From positions 1-28,996 of the forward strand of contig JBLMYA010000006.1 in NCBI GenBank assembly GCA_050258035.1: a stretch of DNA of 28,996 nucleotides. Reading direction: 5' to 3'. Position numbers and translations under genes: made by a program. The notes beneath the pieces were generated by a model that had not been told where the DNA came from, made no database searches, and saw only the letters and a program-made list of their open reading frames with translations. Shown here piece after piece: positions 7,263 through 15,291 of this stretch. The stretch comes from DATBLE01 sp050258035 (GTDB lineage: Bacteria > Actinomycetota > Thermoleophilia > Gaiellales > Gaiellaceae). Every line of letters begins with the position of its first letter. Within the stretch, counting starts at the first letter, position 1.

Positions 7263-7548
7263 GTTCCCCGGTCGCGATCTCAAGTCGCTCGCGGTGACCG
7301 CTCAGGTCGTGCATAAGGTAATGATCGGGGAGCAGAAGGTCTTCCTCTGCGATCTCGCCACGGCAAGCGATGACGAGCTCAAAACGGCGCTGCTCAGAGG
7401 CATGAAACGCATGACGAGGTCCGTTTGCCATCGTTTCGAGAGCCCCGAAGGCGAGTTGGTCGCACCAGTCGACGTCATGAGCGTCGACATCGACGGGGAG
7501 ATGCGCCGTCTCGCCGAGCGCTCCTCGGCGAGCCCGGAGACGAGGTGA
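7237..7548 (+). CDS. Hypothetical protein, about 103 residues
   Basis: I do not recognise this protein. From GTG 7237 it reads VDHTIDVYEFPGRDLKSLAV, then an alternating hydrophobic stretch (VVHKVMIGEQKVFLCDL), a charged helix (SDDELKTALLRGMKRMTRS) and VDVMSVDIDGEMRRLAERS. The composition looks like a folded soluble protein, and the codon bias fits a real gene. The frame is open further upstream, so the start is uncertain. Its stop overlaps the GTG of the 29-residue ORF (GTGA at 7545-7548), which in turn overlaps the SDR start, so all three are probably translationally coupled. It also overlaps the dead end of the PP2C relic. Confidence 0.5.
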   Translation: MDHTIDVYEFPGRDLKSLAVTAQVVHKVMIGEQKVFLCDLATASDDELKTALLRGMKRMTRSVCHRFESPEGELVAPVDVMSVDIDGEMRRLAERSSASPETR

Positions 7549-7634
7549 GCGATGATGAACTCGATCGCCTGAGACGGCTGATTGACGCCGAGCATGTGTG
7601 GGACGCTACTCCAGTGGAGGGGTTGATCCGGTGA
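7545..7634 (+). CDS. 29-residue ORF coupled to both neighbours
   Basis: GTG 7545 begins MSDDELDRLRRLIDAEHVWD, ending TPVEGLIR before TGA 7632-7634. Its start overlaps the stop of the upstream hypothetical gene, and its stop overlaps the GTG of the SDR gene. CCGGAGACGAG upstream can serve as ribosome site. The acidic-basic amphipathic first half could form a helix. It may be a true microprotein or only a coupling leader that carries ribosomes to the SDR start. I know no family for it. Confidence 0.4.
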   Translation: MSDDELDRLRRLIDAEHVWDATPVEGLIR

Positions 7635-8410
7635 AGCCGAGCGAGCTCTTTAGTCTGGCGGGGAAAGTCGCAGTCGTGACCGGCGGCGGTACCGGCATCG
7701 GCCGCCAGATGGCGCAAGGGCTCGCCGAGGCCGGCGCTGACGTCGTCCTCTGTGCCCGCAAGGGGGAGCGCTGCGAGCAGGCGGCCGAAGAGCTGCGGAT
7801 CGAGCTGGGGGTCCGTGCGATCGGGCTCCGCTGCGACGTCCGGGAGGAGGCAGAGATCGACGAGGCGGTGCGACGAGCGGTCGACATGCTCGGCCGGGTG
7901 GACGTCCTCGTCAACAACGCAGGGACATCGTGGGGCGCCTCGCCTGAGAACGTGCCGCTCGAGGGCTGGCAGAAGGTGATCGACGTCAATCTCACGGGAG
8001 CGTTTCAGTTCGCGCAGGCGGTCGGGCGCGTGCTGATCGAGCAGGGCGAGGGAGGAGCGATCGTGAACGTTGCGTCGATTGCTGCGTTCCGGGGCGCGGT
8101 TCCCGAGGTGATGGACGCCATCCCGTACAACGCGAGCAAGGGCGCTCTGGTTGCGCTCACGGTCGACCTCGCTGCCAGGTGGGCACGATACGGAATCCGC
8201 GTGAACGCGATCGCGCCCGGGTGGTTTCCTTCCGATCTGACAGCCGAGGTGCTCGAGCAGTCCAGCACCTCGCTCCTCGGTCGCGTCCCGCTGGGCCGCT
8301 TCGGTGGCCCGGACGACCTCAAGGGCGCGGTCGTGTACCTGGCATCGGCCGCCTCCGACTATGTCACGGGTCACACGCTTGTTGTGGACGGAGGACTGCT
8401 TAACGGCTAG
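7631..8410 (+). CDS. Short-chain dehydrogenase/reductase (SDR), classical type
   Basis: The 259-residue product has all classical SDR marks: cofactor loop TGGGTGIG at 17-24, NNAG at 95-98, catalytic Ser in NVASI at about 149, YNASK giving Tyr166 and Lys170, and a C-terminal VVDGG. CARKGER after the second strand suggests a basic pocket for NADPH or a neutral one for NAD; I cannot decide. The nearest known types are gluconate 5-dehydrogenase and 3-oxoacyl-ACP reductase, which interconvert secondary alcohols and ketones. GTG 7631 is used because GGAGGGG lies eight bases upstream. It heads the CoA-transferase/thiolase/mutase run, so it could supply or reduce a ketone for the carboxylase pathway; substrate unknown. 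Confidence 0.85.
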   Translation: MKPSELFSLAGKVAVVTGGGTGIGRQMAQGLAEAGADVVLCARKGERCEQAAEELRIELGVRAIGLRCDVREEAEIDEAVRRAVDMLGRVDVLVNNAGTSWGASPENVPLEGWQKVIDVNLTGAFQFAQAVGRVLIEQGEGGAIVNVASIAAFRGAVPEVMDAIPYNASKGALVALTVDLAARWARYGIRVNAIAPGWFPSDLTAEVLEQSSTSLLGRVPLGRFGGPDDLKGAVVYLASAASDYVTGHTLVVDGGLLNG

Positions 8411-8480
8411 TCGGGCTCCCGATGAACGGGATGCGCCGTGCTTGATCCGCCGGACGAGGCGCCGGCTGCCCGATCGGGAC

Positions 8481-8545
8481 CGCGTATCCTATGGTCGCGG
8501 TGATCCGCTCGTCAGGCCGTGGATCCCGCCGGCGCTCGTGAGCCT
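8481..8545 (+). repeat. Upstream segment of caiB gene, copied at 28471-28535
   Basis: About 65 bases ahead of the CaiB/BaiF gene recur near the right end of the window with roughly six substitutions and one insertion (shared core TGATCCG, CAGGCCGTGGATCC, GCCGGCGCTCGTGAGCC). It contains TATCCTATGG, a possible -10 region. Conservation between a live gene and a dead copy marks a duplication; whether it is a promoter is not shown. Confidence 0.6.
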
Positions 8546-8558
8546 CCGGAAGGGAGAG

Positions 8559-9770
8559 ATGGCCAAGCCACTCGATGGGATCAGAGTCTTGAGCTTCGAG
8601 CTCCAGGTCGCCGGTCCGTATTGCACGATGATGCTCGCCGACCAGGGCGCCGACGTGACGAAGGTCGAGCAACCCGGCTCCGGCGACACCGCCCGCGGCG
8701 GCGCGCCGATGGTGAAGAACGAGGAGGGCGAGACCCAGAGCGGCTACTTCCTGCGGTTCAACCGCAACAAGCGGAGCCTCACCCTCAACCTGAAAAGCGA
8801 CGCGGGGCGCGAGATCTTCCGCGACCTGGCCCGCGGGTCCGACGTCCTGATCGAGAACTTCCGGCCCGGCCTCCTCGACGAGATGGGCCTCGGCTACGCC
8901 GACCTGTCAAAGGACAACGCCGGCCTGGTCTACGCGAGCATCACGGGCTTCGGGAGTATGGAGGGGTATCTCGGGCCGTTCAGCAAGCGCCCCGCCTACG
9001 ACATCGTCGCGCAGGCGATGGGCGGGCTGATGCAGACGTGCGGGCAGGCGGGTGGGCCGCCGACCTGGCTGGGAGTCGCCCTGGGCGACATCGTCTCGGG
9101 CATGAATGCCGCCTACGCCGTCATGCTCGCGCTCTTCCAACGCGCCGCGACCGGCCGGGGTCAGTACATCGACGTGTCGATGTACGACACGATCATCGGT
9201 CTCGCCGAGCGCTCGCTGACCGCCTACTCGCTCACCGGCGCGACGCTCGAGCGGGGCCGGGAGCTCTACATGGCGCCGTGGGGGCCGTTCGAGTGCAGCG
9301 ACGGCTGGGTGGCGCTGATCGTCGCGACCGAGCGCGATTGGGGCCGCTTCTGCGAGGCGATCGGAAAGCCGGAACTCGTCGGCCAGGAAGGGGCGACGTC
9401 GGGGCCGGAGCGCGCGCGGGGCATGTCCGGCCCGCTCGGCGAGATCATCGCCGAGTGGTTCAAAGACAGGACGAAGGCCGAGGCCGCGGAGACATTGCTC
9501 GCCGCTGGACTCCCGGTCGGTCCGGTGCAGAACGCAAAGGAGATCTACGAGTGCTCCCACGTCGAGGCTCGGCACACGCTGATCGACGTTCCGGATCCCG
9601 TGCTCGGGTCGGCACGGCTCGTCGGCCCGCCCTTCAAGCTCTCCGCCGACCCCGAGCCGCTGGTGCGGGCCGCGCCGCTCCTCGGCGAACACACCGCCGA
9701 GATCCTGCGGGAGCGGCTCGGCTACTCGGAGGAAAAGGTGACCGCACTCTACGAAGAAGGAGTTGTCTAG
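8559..9770 (+). CDS. CaiB/BaiF family III CoA-transferase
   Basis: The 403-residue protein begins MAKPLDGIRVLSFELQVAGP, the family III start, then ADQGADVTKVEQPGSGDTAR (29-48), FLRFNRNKRSLTLNLKS (64-80), LIENFRPG (97-104) and LVYASITGFG (123-132). Asp177 in LGVALGDIVSG is the expected nucleophile that forms the aspartyl-CoA intermediate. These enzymes move CoA between acyl-CoAs and free acids such as oxalate, carnitine, bile acids or mesaconate. ATG 8559 has GGAAGGGAG upstream. The thiolase start follows one base after the stop, so they are co-expressed. Here it may activate a carboxylic acid made by the nearby carboxylase or another island acid; the acid is unknown. A decayed copy of its 5' end lies at 28471-28615. 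Confidence 0.88.
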   Translation: MAKPLDGIRVLSFELQVAGPYCTMMLADQGADVTKVEQPGSGDTARGGAPMVKNEEGETQSGYFLRFNRNKRSLTLNLKSDAGREIFRDLARGSDVLIENFRPGLLDEMGLGYADLSKDNAGLVYASITGFGSMEGYLGPFSKRPAYDIVAQAMGGLMQTCGQAGGPPTWLGVALGDIVSGMNAAYAVMLALFQRAATGRGQYIDVSMYDTIIGLAERSLTAYSLTGATLERGRELYMAPWGPFECSDGWVALIVATERDWGRFCEAIGKPELVGQEGATSGPERARGMSGPLGEIIAEWFKDRTKAEAAETLLAAGLPVGPVQNAKEIYECSHVEARHTLIDVPDPVLGSARLVGPPFKLSADPEPLVRAAPLLGEHTAEILRERLGYSEEKVTALYEEGVV

Positions 9771-9771
9771 A

Positions 9772-10992
9772 TTGACGAAGCCGACCGACGTCGCCGTTGT
9801 CAGCGCTGTCCGGAGCCCGTTCGGGAAGTTCGGCGGCACCCTGCGGGATTTCAGCCTTCCCGAGCTGGGCGGGCAGGTCGTCGCGGAGGCGATTCGCCGC
9901 GCTGGGATCGACCCGGCCGACGTCGAGGAGGTCGCTACCGGCGTGAACCTCCCAGGCGCCGACCGCTCGATCGCGCGGCAGGTGCTGATCGAGGCCGGGA
10001 TCCCGCCGAACCGCGTCGCCTACACGGTCGACCGCGCCTGCTGCTCGTCGATGGCGGCGACCTCGATGGCCTCGCGCTCGATCCGTCTGGGGGAGGCGCG
10101 GATCGCCGTCTCAGGCGGCACCGAGAACATGAGTCGCGTCCCTTACTTCCTGACCGCGCAGCGCTGGGGGCACACTCTCGGCGACGTCACGCTCAAGGAC
10201 CAGCTCGTGATCGCCTGCCCGATGACCGGCAAGCCGCGGGCGGTGCAAGCGGGCGAGGAGGCGGTCGAGTACGGGATCACCCGCGAGCAGCAGGACGCGT
10301 GGGCCGTGCGCAGCCACATGAACTATCTGGCCGCGCGCGACGCGGGCAAGTTTGCCGAGGAGATCTTCCCGATTCCGGTGCCCCAGAGGAAAGGCGACCC
10401 GATCCTGTTCTCGGAGGACGAGTCCGCTCGGCCCGACACGACGATCGAGAAGCTGGCCACGCTGCCCACGGTGTACGGCAGCCCTACGGTCACGGCCGGG
10501 AATGCTCCCGGCCTGAACACCGGCGCGTCGGCGATGGTGCTGATGGCCGAGGGGGAGGCCGAGAGCCGGGGCATTCAGCCGCTCGCCACGCTGGTCGCGT
10601 CGGCGATGGCGTCGGGCCACCCCGACCGGATCGCCTCGATCCCCGCCGAGTCGGCGCGGCTCGTGCTCGAGAAGACGGGGCTGACGATCGACGACATCGA
10701 CGTGGTCGAGATCAACGAGGCGTTTGCCGCCGTGCCGCTCGTCGCCACCCTGGTGATGGCCGGCCGCGACGAGGCGAAGGCCGAGGCGATCAGAGCGAAG
10801 ACGAACGTGAACGGCGGCTCGATCGCGATCGGGCACCCGACCGGCGCCACCGGCGCGCGCCTGATCATGACGATGATCTATGAGCTCCGACGTCGCCATG
10901 CGGCCGGGGACGGTCACGCCTATCACGGGCTCGCCACAATCTGCGGCGGCATCGGCGAGGCCGAGGCGTTCGTGGTCCGAGTAGGGGGGTAG
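9772..10992 (+). CDS. Thiolase (acetyl-CoA C-acyltransferase family)
   Basis: The product from TTG 9772 is 406 residues, normal for a thiolase. Catalytic motifs are intact: nucleophile Cys90 in DRACCSSM, NEAFA near 315-319, GHPTGATGAR with His355, and CGGIG with Cys391. GGTENMS is present near 115-121. Thiolases cleave beta-ketoacyl-CoA with CoA, or run in reverse to condense acyl-CoAs, in the cytoplasm. TTG 9772 is chosen because AAGAAGGAG lies nine bases upstream; the TTG at 9763 touches that site. If the carboxylase and ligase give acetoacetyl-CoA or a homologue, this enzyme would split it to acetyl-CoA and a shorter acyl-CoA. Chain-length preference cannot be read from the sequence. Confidence 0.9.
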   Translation: MTKPTDVAVVSAVRSPFGKFGGTLRDFSLPELGGQVVAEAIRRAGIDPADVEEVATGVNLPGADRSIARQVLIEAGIPPNRVAYTVDRACCSSMAATSMASRSIRLGEARIAVSGGTENMSRVPYFLTAQRWGHTLGDVTLKDQLVIACPMTGKPRAVQAGEEAVEYGITREQQDAWAVRSHMNYLAARDAGKFAEEIFPIPVPQRKGDPILFSEDESARPDTTIEKLATLPTVYGSPTVTAGNAPGLNTGASAMVLMAEGEAESRGIQPLATLVASAMASGHPDRIASIPAESARLVLEKTGLTIDDIDVVEINEAFAAVPLVATLVMAGRDEAKAEAIRAKTNVNGGSIAIGHPTGATGARLIMTMIYELRRRHAAGDGHAYHGLATICGGIGEAEAFVVRVGG

Positions 10993-11000
10993 CGACGGCT

Positions 11001-12515
11001 CTGCGCCCCGACTACGCCCCCCAGGGCGGCGAGCATCCGGGGGAGTTCCCGTACACACGCGGGATCAGCGCCGTCCCCGCGCCCTGGATAATGGGGCAGT
11101 ACGCCGGCTTCGGGACGGCGGCAGAGACGAACGGCCGCTTCCGGGCTCTGCTCGACGCGGGTGTGACCGGCTTCTCCGTCGCGCTCGACCTCCCGACGCA
11201 GATGGGGATCGACTCGGACGATCCCCGCGCGGCTGGAGAGGTCGGAAAGGTCGGCGTCGCGATCGACAGCCTGGCCGACATCGAGATCCTGATGGAGGGG
11301 ATTCCGCTCGAGCGCATCAGCCAGGTGCGCACGACCGCGAACTCGATCGGCTACGTGTGGGCGGCGATGTTCGTCGCGCTCGCGGAGCAGCGGGGCCTCG
11401 ATCCCAACACCTTTGGCATGTTCATCCAGAACGACGTGCTCAAGGAGTACGTGGCCAGGGGGACGCAGATCTTCCCGGCCGAGCCGTCGCTCCGACTGTC
11501 GGTGGACGTACTCGAGTACGTCGCGCAGCACGTGCCCAGCTGGGTGCCGCTGGCGATCTCCGGGTACCACATCCGCGAAGCGGGCTCGGACGCCGCCCAG
11601 GAGATCGCGTTCACGTTCGCAAACGCGATCGCTTACCTCGATGCCGCCGTTGCCCGCGGCGTCTCGATCGACGCGGTCGCGCCGACCCTCTTCACCTTCC
11701 TGTCGTCGAACATCGAGATCCTGAACGAGGTGGCGAAGTTCAGGGCGGCGCGGCGCGTGTGGGCGAAGCTGATCCGCGACCGGTATGCCGCCCGCGACCC
11801 GCGGAGCGAGCAGCTGCGCATTTTCGTCTTCACCGCCGGTTCGTCGCTGACTGCGCAGCAGCCGCTGAACAACGTCGTACGGACGACCGTCGAGGCGACC
11901 GCGGCGGCCCTTGCGGGTGTCCAGACGATGCACGTGTGCGCGTACGACGAGGCGGTTGGGGTGCCGACCGAGGCCGCGGCCACCCTCGCGCTCCGCACCC
12001 AGCAGATCGTCGCGTTCGAGACCGGACTGACCGAGACCGTCGACCCGCTGGGGGGCTCGCACGCGGTCGAGGAGCTGACCGCCGAGCTCGAGTCGGAGAT
12101 CGCCGCGCTGATGGCCGAGATCGACTCGCGCGGCGGCGCGCTCGCCTGCATCGAGTCGGGCTGGTTCCAGGACGAGCTAGCCGGAGCCGCCTACCGTCAG
12201 GCGCAGGCAGTGGAATCGGGCGAGAGAACCGTGATCGGCGTGAACCGCTTTGCGAGCCCGTCGGCCCCGATCGAGGTGTTCCGCAGCGACCCGGCGGGCG
12301 AGCAGCACCAGCGCGAGAGCCTCGCGGCCGTGCGCGCAAGCCGGTCGCCCGACGAGGTCGAGCGATGCCTCGACCTGGTCGAGGGTGCCGCCCGTTCCGG
12401 CGAGAATGTCGTCCCGGCGTGCGTCGAGGCGGTCAAGGCGTACGCGACCGTCGGCGAGATCGTCGCACGGTTGCTCGGCGTGTTCGGCAGCTGGCGGCCG
12501 TCGAGAGCGTTCTGA
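11001..12515 (+). CDS. Cobalamin-dependent acyl-CoA mutase, large (substrate) subunit, divergent
   Basis: The protein is the TIM-barrel subunit of the methylmalonyl-CoA mutase family: YAGFGTAAETNGRFRALL, SVALDLPTQMGIDSD, SGYHIREAGS (catalytic His), SSLTAQQPLNNVVRTTVE and TVDPLGGSHAVEEL are in order. No C-terminal B12-binding domain follows, so a separate small subunit, absent from this window, is needed. The first ATG (11091) would remove HPGEFPYTRG, a conserved family segment, so translation must begin upstream; CTG 11001 with AGGGGGG at 10983-10989 is the best candidate, about 504 residues. Where relatives read TMYRGRPWTMRQYAG, this one reads VPAPWIMGQYAG: three residues are missing with the substrate-contact Tyr and an Arg. 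The mutase substrate is therefore probably not methylmalonyl-CoA, or the enzyme is impaired. It sits eight bases after the thiolase. Confidence 0.82.
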   Translation: MRPDYAPQGGEHPGEFPYTRGISAVPAPWIMGQYAGFGTAAETNGRFRALLDAGVTGFSVALDLPTQMGIDSDDPRAAGEVGKVGVAIDSLADIEILMEGIPLERISQVRTTANSIGYVWAAMFVALAEQRGLDPNTFGMFIQNDVLKEYVARGTQIFPAEPSLRLSVDVLEYVAQHVPSWVPLAISGYHIREAGSDAAQEIAFTFANAIAYLDAAVARGVSIDAVAPTLFTFLSSNIEILNEVAKFRAARRVWAKLIRDRYAARDPRSEQLRIFVFTAGSSLTAQQPLNNVVRTTVEATAAALAGVQTMHVCAYDEAVGVPTEAAATLALRTQQIVAFETGLTETVDPLGGSHAVEELTAELESEIAALMAEIDSRGGALACIESGWFQDELAGAAYRQAQAVESGERTVIGVNRFASPSAPIEVFRSDPAGEQHQRESLAAVRASRSPDEVERCLDLVEGAARSGENVVPACVEAVKAYATVGEIVARLLGVFGSWRPSRAF

Positions 12516-12523
12516 GCGTGCTG

Positions 12524-12558
12524 CGGGAGGCCCCGGGCTCCTAGCCCGACGCCTCCCG
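12524..12558. terminator. Strong symmetric hairpin between convergent operons
   Basis: CGGGAGGC at 12524-12531 pairs with GCCTCCCG at 12551-12558, and CGGGCT at 12534-12539 pairs with AGCCCG at 12543-12548, leaving a two-by-two internal loop and a three-base tip. It lies between the mutase stop (12515) and the last codons of the carboxylase beta gene (stop 12541). It reads as a hairpin from either strand, so it can serve both operons. There is no U-run, which is common in high-GC actinobacteria. Confidence 0.7.
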
Positions 12559-14703
12559 GTAATGCATGATCAGGTACTTGTCGAACGCGATCTCGTAGCT
12601 CGGCGGGATGACGACGGTCGTCATCGGGTCGCGGATGATGCTCGGGCCCCGGATGATGTTCCCCGCCGTCAGCTCCTCCATCTGCCAGATGTCGAAGGTC
12701 CGCCACTCGCCCTCGTGGAAGACCTCGCGGGTCCCCACATAGGCGGAGTCGCCGGGCTTCTCGGCTGCGAGCGCATGCTCCTGAAGGGTCGGCATCGGCT
12801 TGGGGACGACCGCGTGCAGGTAGACGTCGGTGACGGCGTATCCGCCCTCCGGAAACCGCGCCCCGACCGGGTAGATCTCCGTGTACACCTTCTCGAACGC
12901 TTCGACGAGCTTGTCGGCGTCGGCCGCCGTCTCCACCGTGGAGAAGTTCACCGGTGTGTCGAAGCTCTCGAGCTGACCCATGTAGCGGGCGTAGACGCCG
13001 TAGCGGAAGATCACCTGCGAGGTGTCTGCGCCCCCGGCCTCGAGCTCGGCGATCCCGCGCTGCTCGAGCTCGCGCCACGCCGCGTCCACGCCGCGCCCCT
13101 GTGCGAGCTTGTCCTCGTCGCTCATGCCGGTCGGGAACATGGCCGTCTGGCTCTTCTCGTAGCGGTGGTAGTACTCGGCGCAGCCTGCCCCGTAGGCCGA
13201 GAACCCGGCCGCCCACGGGACCGTCATGACGCCGGCGAGCCCGATGCCTTCGGTGAAGCCGCGCATGTGCACCGGCCCAGCGCCGCCGTAGCAGAGGACG
13301 GAGAAGTCGGCGGGGTTGTAACCCTTGGAGAGCAGCATCATCCGCAGGAGGTCGCGCATCTGCGTGTGTCCCACCTCGAGGACGCCCTCACCAGCGGCGT
13401 AGACGTCGAGGCCGAGCGGCTTGGCCACCCGCTCCTCGAGCTCGGCCAGTGCCTTGTCGCGGTCGAGCTTGATCTTGCCGCCCAGGAAGTAGTCCGGGTC
13501 CACGTAGCCGAGGGCGACGTTGATATCGGTGACCGTCAGCTCGGGGTACTCGTAGCACACGCCGATCTGCTGGCCTGCGCTCTCCGGCCCGAGGTGAATA
13601 CGCCCGTACTCGTCCACCCTGGCCACGGAACCGGCACCGGAGCCGATCGAGTCGATCGCGACCATCGCGGTGGCGAGCCGGTGGCGGGCGAAGTCGGCCG
13701 TCTTCCGCACCTGGATCATCTGGTCGACGAGCACGCCGACGTCGAAGCTCGTGCCGCCGAGGTCCGCCGTGACGACGTTGTCGAGACCGAGTGTCTTCGC
13801 CAGCACCTGTGCGCCGGTCAGACCGCCGATCGGCCCCGAGATCACGGTCTCGTACAGCCGCGGGTACTCCCGGTCGACCGCGCCGCCGTAGGAGAGCAGA
13901 GTGAGCAGCCGACCGTCGTACCCGTCCGCGTGCGCGGCATCCTCGACGCCCTTGAGCACGGCGCTCGCCTTCTCCGCCGCGTAGGCCTGGAACACGAGGC
14001 TCTTCGTGCGGTTGTGCTCCCTCATCACGGGCGCGACCTGGTGCGAGGTGATCACTCGAACGTCCGCGTCCTTCGCGCGCACGACCTCCTCGACGATCGA
14101 CTTCGCCTGCAGCTCGTGGGACGCGTTGACGAACGAATTGAGGAAGAGGATCCCGATCACGTCGGCTCCGCGCTCGACCAGCTTCTCCGCGGCGGCCTTG
14201 ACCTCGTTCTGGTTCAGCGGGATGAGGACATCGCCCGCCGTGAGTGTGCGACCTCCGTAGAGCGATCCGCCGACGATCCGCTCGCTGACGCCGATCACCA
14301 TCCCGGGCTGGACGAGTGGCGCCGTGTGGCGGCGCAGCTGCTGGTGGAGGATGTGCTCCTGAGGCTCGCCGAGCCACGTGAGGGCGCCCTCCGTGATCAT
14401 GATGTTGTCCCAGCCGCGGGTGACGATCAGGCCGACCCTGGCGCCGCTGAGGGTGAGGATCGTGTTCAGGATCGCGGTGCCCGTGTAGATGCAGACGCTC
14501 GTCCGCTCGTGGACGTCGGCCGATGTCAGCCCGAGGTAGCCGGCCGCGTCGACGACCGACTCCATGTAGCTCTGGGTCTCGTTCTCACGGTTCGTCAGTG
14601 CCTTGCCGACATGGAACGTCCCGTCCTCCCGGAAGAGAATGCAGTCGGTCATCGTGCCGCCGGCGTCGATCGCGACGATGAACTGGTCCGCGGTGTCAGG
14701 CAT
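12541..14703 (-). CDS. acxA: Acetone carboxylase-type beta subunit (hydantoinase/oxoprolinase A family)
   Basis: This 720-residue protein is close in length to acetone carboxylase beta (about 717). It begins with an acetate/sugar-kinase/HSP70-type phosphate motif AIDAGGTMTDC at 11-21 and has a second, TADLGGTSFDVG, at about 312-323, plus IYTGTAILN at 72-80, VAPVMREHNRTK at 223-234 and SIGSGAGSVARVDEYG later. In Acx the beta subunit uses ATP to phosphorylate the ketone enolate and bicarbonate. ATG 14703 is chosen over the longer frame because GGGAGG precedes it and the extra residues are low-complexity; it overlaps the gamma stop by eight bases. The hydantoinase A/oxoprolinase superfamily is wide, but the three-subunit set with gamma makes a ketone carboxylase most likely. 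Whether the ketone is acetone is unknown. Confidence 0.82.
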   Translation of the reverse strand: MPDTADQFIVAIDAGGTMTDCILFREDGTFHVGKALTNRENETQSYMESVVDAAGYLGLTSADVHERTSVCIYTGTAILNTILTLSGARVGLIVTRGWDNIMITEGALTWLGEPQEHILHQQLRRHTAPLVQPGMVIGVSERIVGGSLYGGRTLTAGDVLIPLNQNEVKAAAEKLVERGADVIGILFLNSFVNASHELQAKSIVEEVVRAKDADVRVITSHQVAPVMREHNRTKSLVFQAYAAEKASAVLKGVEDAAHADGYDGRLLTLLSYGGAVDREYPRLYETVISGPIGGLTGAQVLAKTLGLDNVVTADLGGTSFDVGVLVDQMIQVRKTADFARHRLATAMVAIDSIGSGAGSVARVDEYGRIHLGPESAGQQIGVCYEYPELTVTDINVALGYVDPDYFLGGKIKLDRDKALAELEERVAKPLGLDVYAAGEGVLEVGHTQMRDLLRMMLLSKGYNPADFSVLCYGGAGPVHMRGFTEGIGLAGVMTVPWAAGFSAYGAGCAEYYHRYEKSQTAMFPTGMSDEDKLAQGRGVDAAWRELEQRGIAELEAGGADTSQVIFRYGVYARYMGQLESFDTPVNFSTVETAADADKLVEAFEKVYTEIYPVGARFPEGGYAVTDVYLHAVVPKPMPTLQEHALAAEKPGDSAYVGTREVFHEGEWRTFDIWQMEELTAGNIIRGPSIIRDPMTTVVIPPSYEIAFDKYLIMHYREASG

Positions 14704-15277
14704 CGGAGCCTCCCGTCTGCCACGCCGCGGTCGCCTCGCTGGATCGATCCCTGAACCAGTCCGGGCTCTCGTCATCGAGAGGCCTTTCCAGGATGTCGCG
14801 GTACAGCGTGTCCAGGTCGGGCAGCATGTCGAAAAGCGGCGGGTAGCCGGGCGGTGTCACCTCGACCGCCAGCTGTGCGACGCACCCGGGGCAGTAGTAC
14901 TCCCGGATCTCCATCCACTCGGGCTCGGGGATCACGTACGCCGGGCTGTAGACCTCCTCGAACTCGGCGGCAGTGCGCCGCACGCGGACACGGCACCCGA
15001 GCTTCCAGTTGACCCGGTAGTCGCCGTACTCGTGCCCGCAGTCGCACTTCACGATTCGGCCTGTGTCACCCTGGGTGCGGACGATGTAGAGGTGGTCGGT
15101 CAGTCGAAGCAGGATCTTGTTGTCCCAGGGGACGCGGTCCTGCAGCACCTCGACGTACGTCCAGAAACGGTCCTTGTCCTTGCGTCGCATCCGCTGCAGC
15201 CGCTGGACGTAATCGTCTTCGAGCCGACCGTCCATCAGGTCGGCCAGCATCTCCTTCGTGACGTTGACTTCGCTCAC
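14696..15277 (-). CDS. acxC: Acetone carboxylase-type gamma subunit
   Basis: The 193-residue protein matches the small zinc-binding subunit AcxC (about 168 residues): FWTYVEVLQDRVPWDNKILL near 38-57, KCDCGHEYGDYRVNWKLGCR near 77-96 and EYYCPGC near 126-132. Cys78, Cys80, Cys129 and Cys132 are the probable zinc ligands. This subunit is the diagnostic one, since hydantoinases have only the A and B subunits. GTG 15277 has GGGGAGG upstream overlapping the alpha stop (15292), and the gene ends inside the start of beta, so all three are translated from one message. The C-terminal tail of about 20 residues (WFRDRSSEATAAW) is longer than in AcxC. Known zinc role: structural, bridging alpha and beta. 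Confidence 0.85.
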   Translation of the reverse strand: MSEVNVTKEMLADLMDGRLEDDYVQRLQRMRRKDKDRFWTYVEVLQDRVPWDNKILLRLTDHLYIVRTQGDTGRIVKCDCGHEYGDYRVNWKLGCRVRVRRTAAEFEEVYSPAYVIPEPEWMEIREYYCPGCVAQLAVEVTPPGYPPLFDMLPDLDTLYRDILERPLDDESPDWFRDRSSEATAAWQTGGSDA

Positions 15278-15291
15278 GGCCCCGTCCTCCC

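Noticed and set aside
9763..9771. Earlier TTG as thiolase start
   Set aside because: It directly touches the AAGGAG site, leaving no spacing; TTG 9772 has normal spacing and a family-like N-terminus.
12250..14754. 834-codon plus-strand frame opposite the carboxylase beta gene
   Set aside because: It is antisense to a strongly supported gene; the sequence is low-complexity (VDRDHR, EHADVEA types) and has no domain.
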